From NCBI GenBank assembly GCA_037044955.1, contig JBAOHX010000010.1, positions 62,001-126,000 of the forward strand: 64,000 bases of DNA. Direction: 5' to 3'. Below, piece by piece: positions 61,542 through 64,000 of the stretch. This DNA is from JAJXWB01 sp037044955 (GTDB lineage: Bacteria > Pseudomonadota > Alphaproteobacteria > Rhizobiales > Beijerinckiaceae). Numbering within the stretch: the first letter of the stretch is position 1; each line of letters opens with the position of its first letter. A model generated the notes under the pieces. The model was not told the DNA's origin, made no database searches, and saw only the letters and a program-made list of their open reading frames with translations. The position numbers and the translations under genes were made by a program.

Positions 61542-62559
61542 CTAGGCCGCGCTCGCAAGCGCTGCGGCGAGTTTCTCGCGGGATTCCACAGGATCGAAGG
61601 CCAGCCGGTCGCCGGCGATGCGCGCGAGCGCCTTTTCGGCCCTTTCCAGCGCCTTGCCGGCGAGGACGGGGGTTTCGGCGGCGACCTCCCGGGCCTCCGC
61701 CAGATCGCCGTTGCAATGCAGGGCGAGATCGACGCCGGCCGCAAAAAGCGCGCGGGCGCGGTCGCGGAAGGAGCCGGACAGCGCCTTCATCGACAGGTCG
61801 TCGCTCATCAGCAGGCCGTCGAAGCCTATGAAACCACGAATGATTTCGTTGACGACGACGGGCGAGAGCGTCGCCGGGCGATCCGCGTCGATCGCCTTGA
61901 ACACGACATGGGCGGTCATGGCTACGGGTAAGTCGGCATTGGCCTTGAACGGCGCGAAATCGCTGTGCTCGAGCTCTTCGCGCGGACGTTTCCACGGTCG
62001 GCAGCTCCAGATGGCTGTCGGAGCGGGCGCGGCCGTGGCCCGGCACATGCTTGAACACCGGCAGGACGCCGCCCGCCATCAGCCCTTCGGCGGCCGAGCG
62101 CCCGAGGCGGGCCACCGTCTCCGGGTCCTCGCCGTAGGCGCGGTCGCCGATGATGGCGTGGCTGCCGGAGACCGGCAGGTCGAGCACCGGCAGGCAATCG
62201 ACGTTGACGCCGACCTCGGCCAGATCGTGCGCGATCAGGCGGGCGGCGAGAAAGACCGCCTGAACCTGTTCGGCGGGATCGGCCGAGGCGGCTGCGAGCC
62301 GGGCGGCGGACGGGTATGCCGGCCAGTGGTTTGCGGCCATGCGCTGCACGCGCCCGCCCTCCTGGTCGATCAGGACGGCGGCGTCGGCGCGGCCGGTGAT
62401 GTCGCGAAAGCGCCCGGTCAGCGCGCGCATCTGCTCGCGGTCGACCACGTTGCGCTTGAACAGGATCAGGCCCCAGGGATCGCTGTCGCGGATGAAGGCT
62501 TCTTCGTCGGCGGTCAGGACCGCCGACGAACAGCCGCAGATGAATGCGCGCGGCGCCAT
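61542..62559 (-). CDS. nagZ: Beta-N-acetylglucosaminidase NagZ (one apparent frameshift)
   Basis: NagZ removes GlcNAc from GlcNAc-anhMurNAc (peptides) in cell-wall recycling. The first frame contains DSDPWGLILFKRNVVDREQM, AAVLIDQEGGRVQRMA, and VLPVFKHVPGHGRARSDSHL, the flexible loop with the catalytic His/Asp pair. The second frame continues EELEHSDFAPFKANADLPVA, MTAHVVFKAIDAD and FDGLLMSDDLSMKALSG, where the nucleophilic Asp lies. Dropping one base near 61982 joins LPTVETS to REELEHSDF and gives about 338 residues. AnmK (20562-21677) acts on the product of this step. Confidence 0.9.
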
Positions 62560-62572
62560 GCGATCGCGTCCG

Positions 62573-64000
62573 TCAGCGCGCGACGAAGCAGGCGCCGCCG
62601 GCGGCCTTGACCTTGCCGCACATGGCGTTGGCGCTTTCCTTGGAAAGGCCGGTCACGCGGACGCGGTAGAGCGAGTCGGAGGCCTTGACGACCGAGGGGC
62701 GACGCCCGCCGAGCGCGCCGGAGAGCTTGTCGCCGAGCCGAGCGGCCGTCTGCCGGGCCTCGGATTCGGAGCCGGCCGAGGCGACCTGCACGGCATAGCC
62801 GCCCGCGGACGCCGGCTTGGGGGCCTCGTCGTCGTCGGAAGCCTCGGCGGCGGCGGCCGGCGCGTCCTCCTTCGGCTGCACGGCGGCGACGCGCGGCTTG
62901 GCGGCAGGCTTGGGTTCGGGCTTGGCCTCCACCTTGGGCTTCGGCGCGGCCGGCTTCGGCGCGGCCGGCTTGGGCGCAGCCGCGGCGGACGAAGTGGCGT
63001 CGGCGCGGGTCGCGGATTTGGGCGTCGCGTTGCGGGCCGGCGCGGGCGTCGTCCGCTCCGGCGGCTTGGGCGCGGCGGCAGGCGCGGACGCGGCGGCGTC
63101 GCCGCCCGTGATGATCGAGCCGTCGGCGCGCACGGACACGGTCTTCACGCGCTTGGGCTCCGGGAAGGCCGATTTCTGCGCCGGTTCGCGCGACGAGGGC
63201 GCGGGCGGCGCGACGGCGGGCACCGAAGCCGCGCCGGAAGAACCCGAGGCGGCGGCGCCGGTCGACGGGCCGGCGCTGTCTTCCAGAGGAATGATGCGCG
63301 GGGTCTTGGCGGCGGCGGAGACGTCCATCGGCTGCTCGTCGCGGGTCACGACCTTCTTGACCGGCGGCGCCGCAGTGCGCTCCAGCATGGTCGACTCGCG
63401 GGACGCCTTCTCGGCCCCCTCGCCTTCCTTGGGCTGAACCTTGGTGGGATTGGGGGAGGCGGCGATGGTGGCGACGCCGCCGGCCTGATGCGCCCCGCCC
63501 CGCCACGCGAGCGTCGAGCCGATGGCGACAAAGCCGGCCGCGATCACGGCGGCGGCGACGTAGAGCGGCTTCTTCGAGCGTTCGCGCGGCTGCTCGGGCG
63601 CCGGCGCGTCGGGCGCGAGTTCGGGCGCCTCGGCCCAGTCCTCGTATTGCGACGACGGACCCAGGTTCTCCGGATAGGGCTCGACTTCCGGCGCCGGCGC
63701 AAAATCATGCGCCTCGGCCGCGGACGGGGTCGGCGCGAGGGCCGGACCGTGGTCGGCGCCGCGCAGCAGCGGCCGCAGATCGGGGAAGTCCGCAAAGGGA
63801 TCGGGCTGCGGCGCCGCAGCCTCGACGGGCGGGGGAACGATATGCGGCGCGAATGGCGGCGCTGCCGGCGGAGCGACAGGCGGGGCGGCCCTGCGGCCGT
63901 TGTCCGCGAACAGCTCCGCGAACGGGTCGGACGCCGGCTGATTCTGGCTGCCGACGAGGCGGGCGAGTTCGGCCAGCGGGTCTTCGGCGCGGCGCACGGG
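62573..64000 (-). CDS. SPOR-domain protein (5' end beyond window)
   Basis: At least 474 residues are visible and the frame is still open at the right edge (GTG 63997 is probably internal). The cytoplasmic part is Pro/Ala-rich (DPLAELARLVGSQNQPASDP); a single membrane helix (KPLYVAAAVIAAGFVAIGST) is near residue 155. A long periplasmic low-complexity linker rich in Ala/Pro/Lys follows, including imperfect AAPKPAAPKP repeats near residue 340. A C-terminal SPOR domain covers about residues 395-474 (GGYAVQVASAGSESEARQTA). SPOR domains bind denuded glycan strands at the division septum. It lies just upstream of nagZ. Confidence 0.88.
   Translation of the reverse strand, partial: PVRRAEDPLAELARLVGSQNQPASDPFAELFADNGRRAAPPVAPPAAPPFAPHIVPPPVEAAAPQPDPFADFPDLRPLLRGADHGPALAPTPSAAEAHDFAPAPEVEPYPENLGPSSQYEDWAEAPELAPDAPAPEQPRERSKKPLYVAAAVIAAGFVAIGSTLAWRGGAHQAGGVATIAASPNPTKVQPKEGEGAEKASRESTMLERTAAPPVKKVVTRDEQPMDVSAAAKTPRIIPLEDSAGPSTGAAASGSSGAASVPAVAPPAPSSREPAQKSAFPEPKRVKTVSVRADGSIITGGDAAASAPAAAPKPPERTTPAPARNATPKSATRADATSSAAAAPKPAAPKPAAPKPKVEAKPEPKPAAKPRVAAVQPKEDAPAAAAEASDDDEAPKPASAGGYAVQVASAGSESEARQTAARLGDKLSGALGGRRPSVVKASDSLYRVRVTGLSKESANAMCGKVKAAGGACFVAR

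Noticed and set aside
1729..62559. Broken genes as real pseudogenes or as programmed frameshifts
   Set aside because: The sites share no slippery motif or upstream SD-like element, all are single extra bases, and essential genes are included; only prfB has a true shift site.
1..64000. CRISPR array, rRNA or tRNA genes
   Set aside because: No regularly spaced direct repeats and no cloverleaf-like or rRNA sequence were found when reading the intergenic regions.

Overview
The window is about 64 kb of high-GC DNA with densely packed genes. Gene content and order point to an alphaproteobacterium of the Rhizobiales (Hyphomicrobiales), probably near the Beijerinckiaceae/Methylocystaceae. Supporting signs are a two-desulfurase SUF operon, an RNase E whose S1 domain is interrupted by a long acidic insert, the aroQ-accB-accC-aat order, hom followed by glpX, a SPOR protein-nagZ-scpA-scpB run, and an Omp25/Omp31-type porin whose mature start follows an AADLPARK-type cleavage region. 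I cannot name the genus. It looks like ordinary chromosome: I see no rRNA, tRNA, CRISPR array, transposase or prophage gene.

Layout. 1-8.8 kb, minus strand: the 5' end of gyrA, a TfoX-like gene, then a SUF iron-sulfur operon (cysteine desulfurase, sufB, sufC, sufD, sufS, sufT, a VOC/glyoxalase gene, sufA), with two copies of a composite palindromic repeat in its gaps. 9-10.8 kb: a TRIC-type membrane protein, then a small AT-richer pocket of short uncharacterised genes. 10.8-23.6 kb: central metabolism and housekeeping (glpX, hom, acyl-CoA synthetase, anmK, bcp) mixed with conserved genes of little-known role (GYF-domain membrane protein, Eis-like acetyltransferase, RMD1/DUF155 protein, beta-CASP nuclease). 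23.8-41.3 kb: envelope and translation genes (AsmA/DUF3971 protein, outer-membrane porin, tyrS, M23 peptidase, acyltransferase, prfB, mrcA, amidase, rne). 41.4-52.4 kb: old yellow enzyme, aminotransferase, M48 protease, DsbA-like protein, hybrid histidine kinase, TadG-like protein, single-domain receiver and EAL protein. 52.6-64 kb: aroQ-accB-accC, TauE-like permease, aat, two tandem amino-acid-type binding proteins, PAP2 phosphatase, scpB-scpA-nagZ and a SPOR protein running off the end.

The SUF genes build and transfer Fe-S clusters: desulfurases supply sulfur, SufBCD is the scaffold/ATPase, and SufT and SufA assist maturation. mrcA, the amidase, M23 peptidase, NagZ, AnmK and the SPOR protein all serve peptidoglycan synthesis, splitting or recycling. 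The kinase, receiver and EAL proteins may form one local signalling group.

A striking property of the sequence is that 11 conserved genes, several of them essential, carry 15 apparent frameshifts, and every one is explained by one extra base. This pattern is best read as insertion-type sequencing error rather than gene decay. It should not be confused with prfB, where the frame change is the genuine programmed +1 site.
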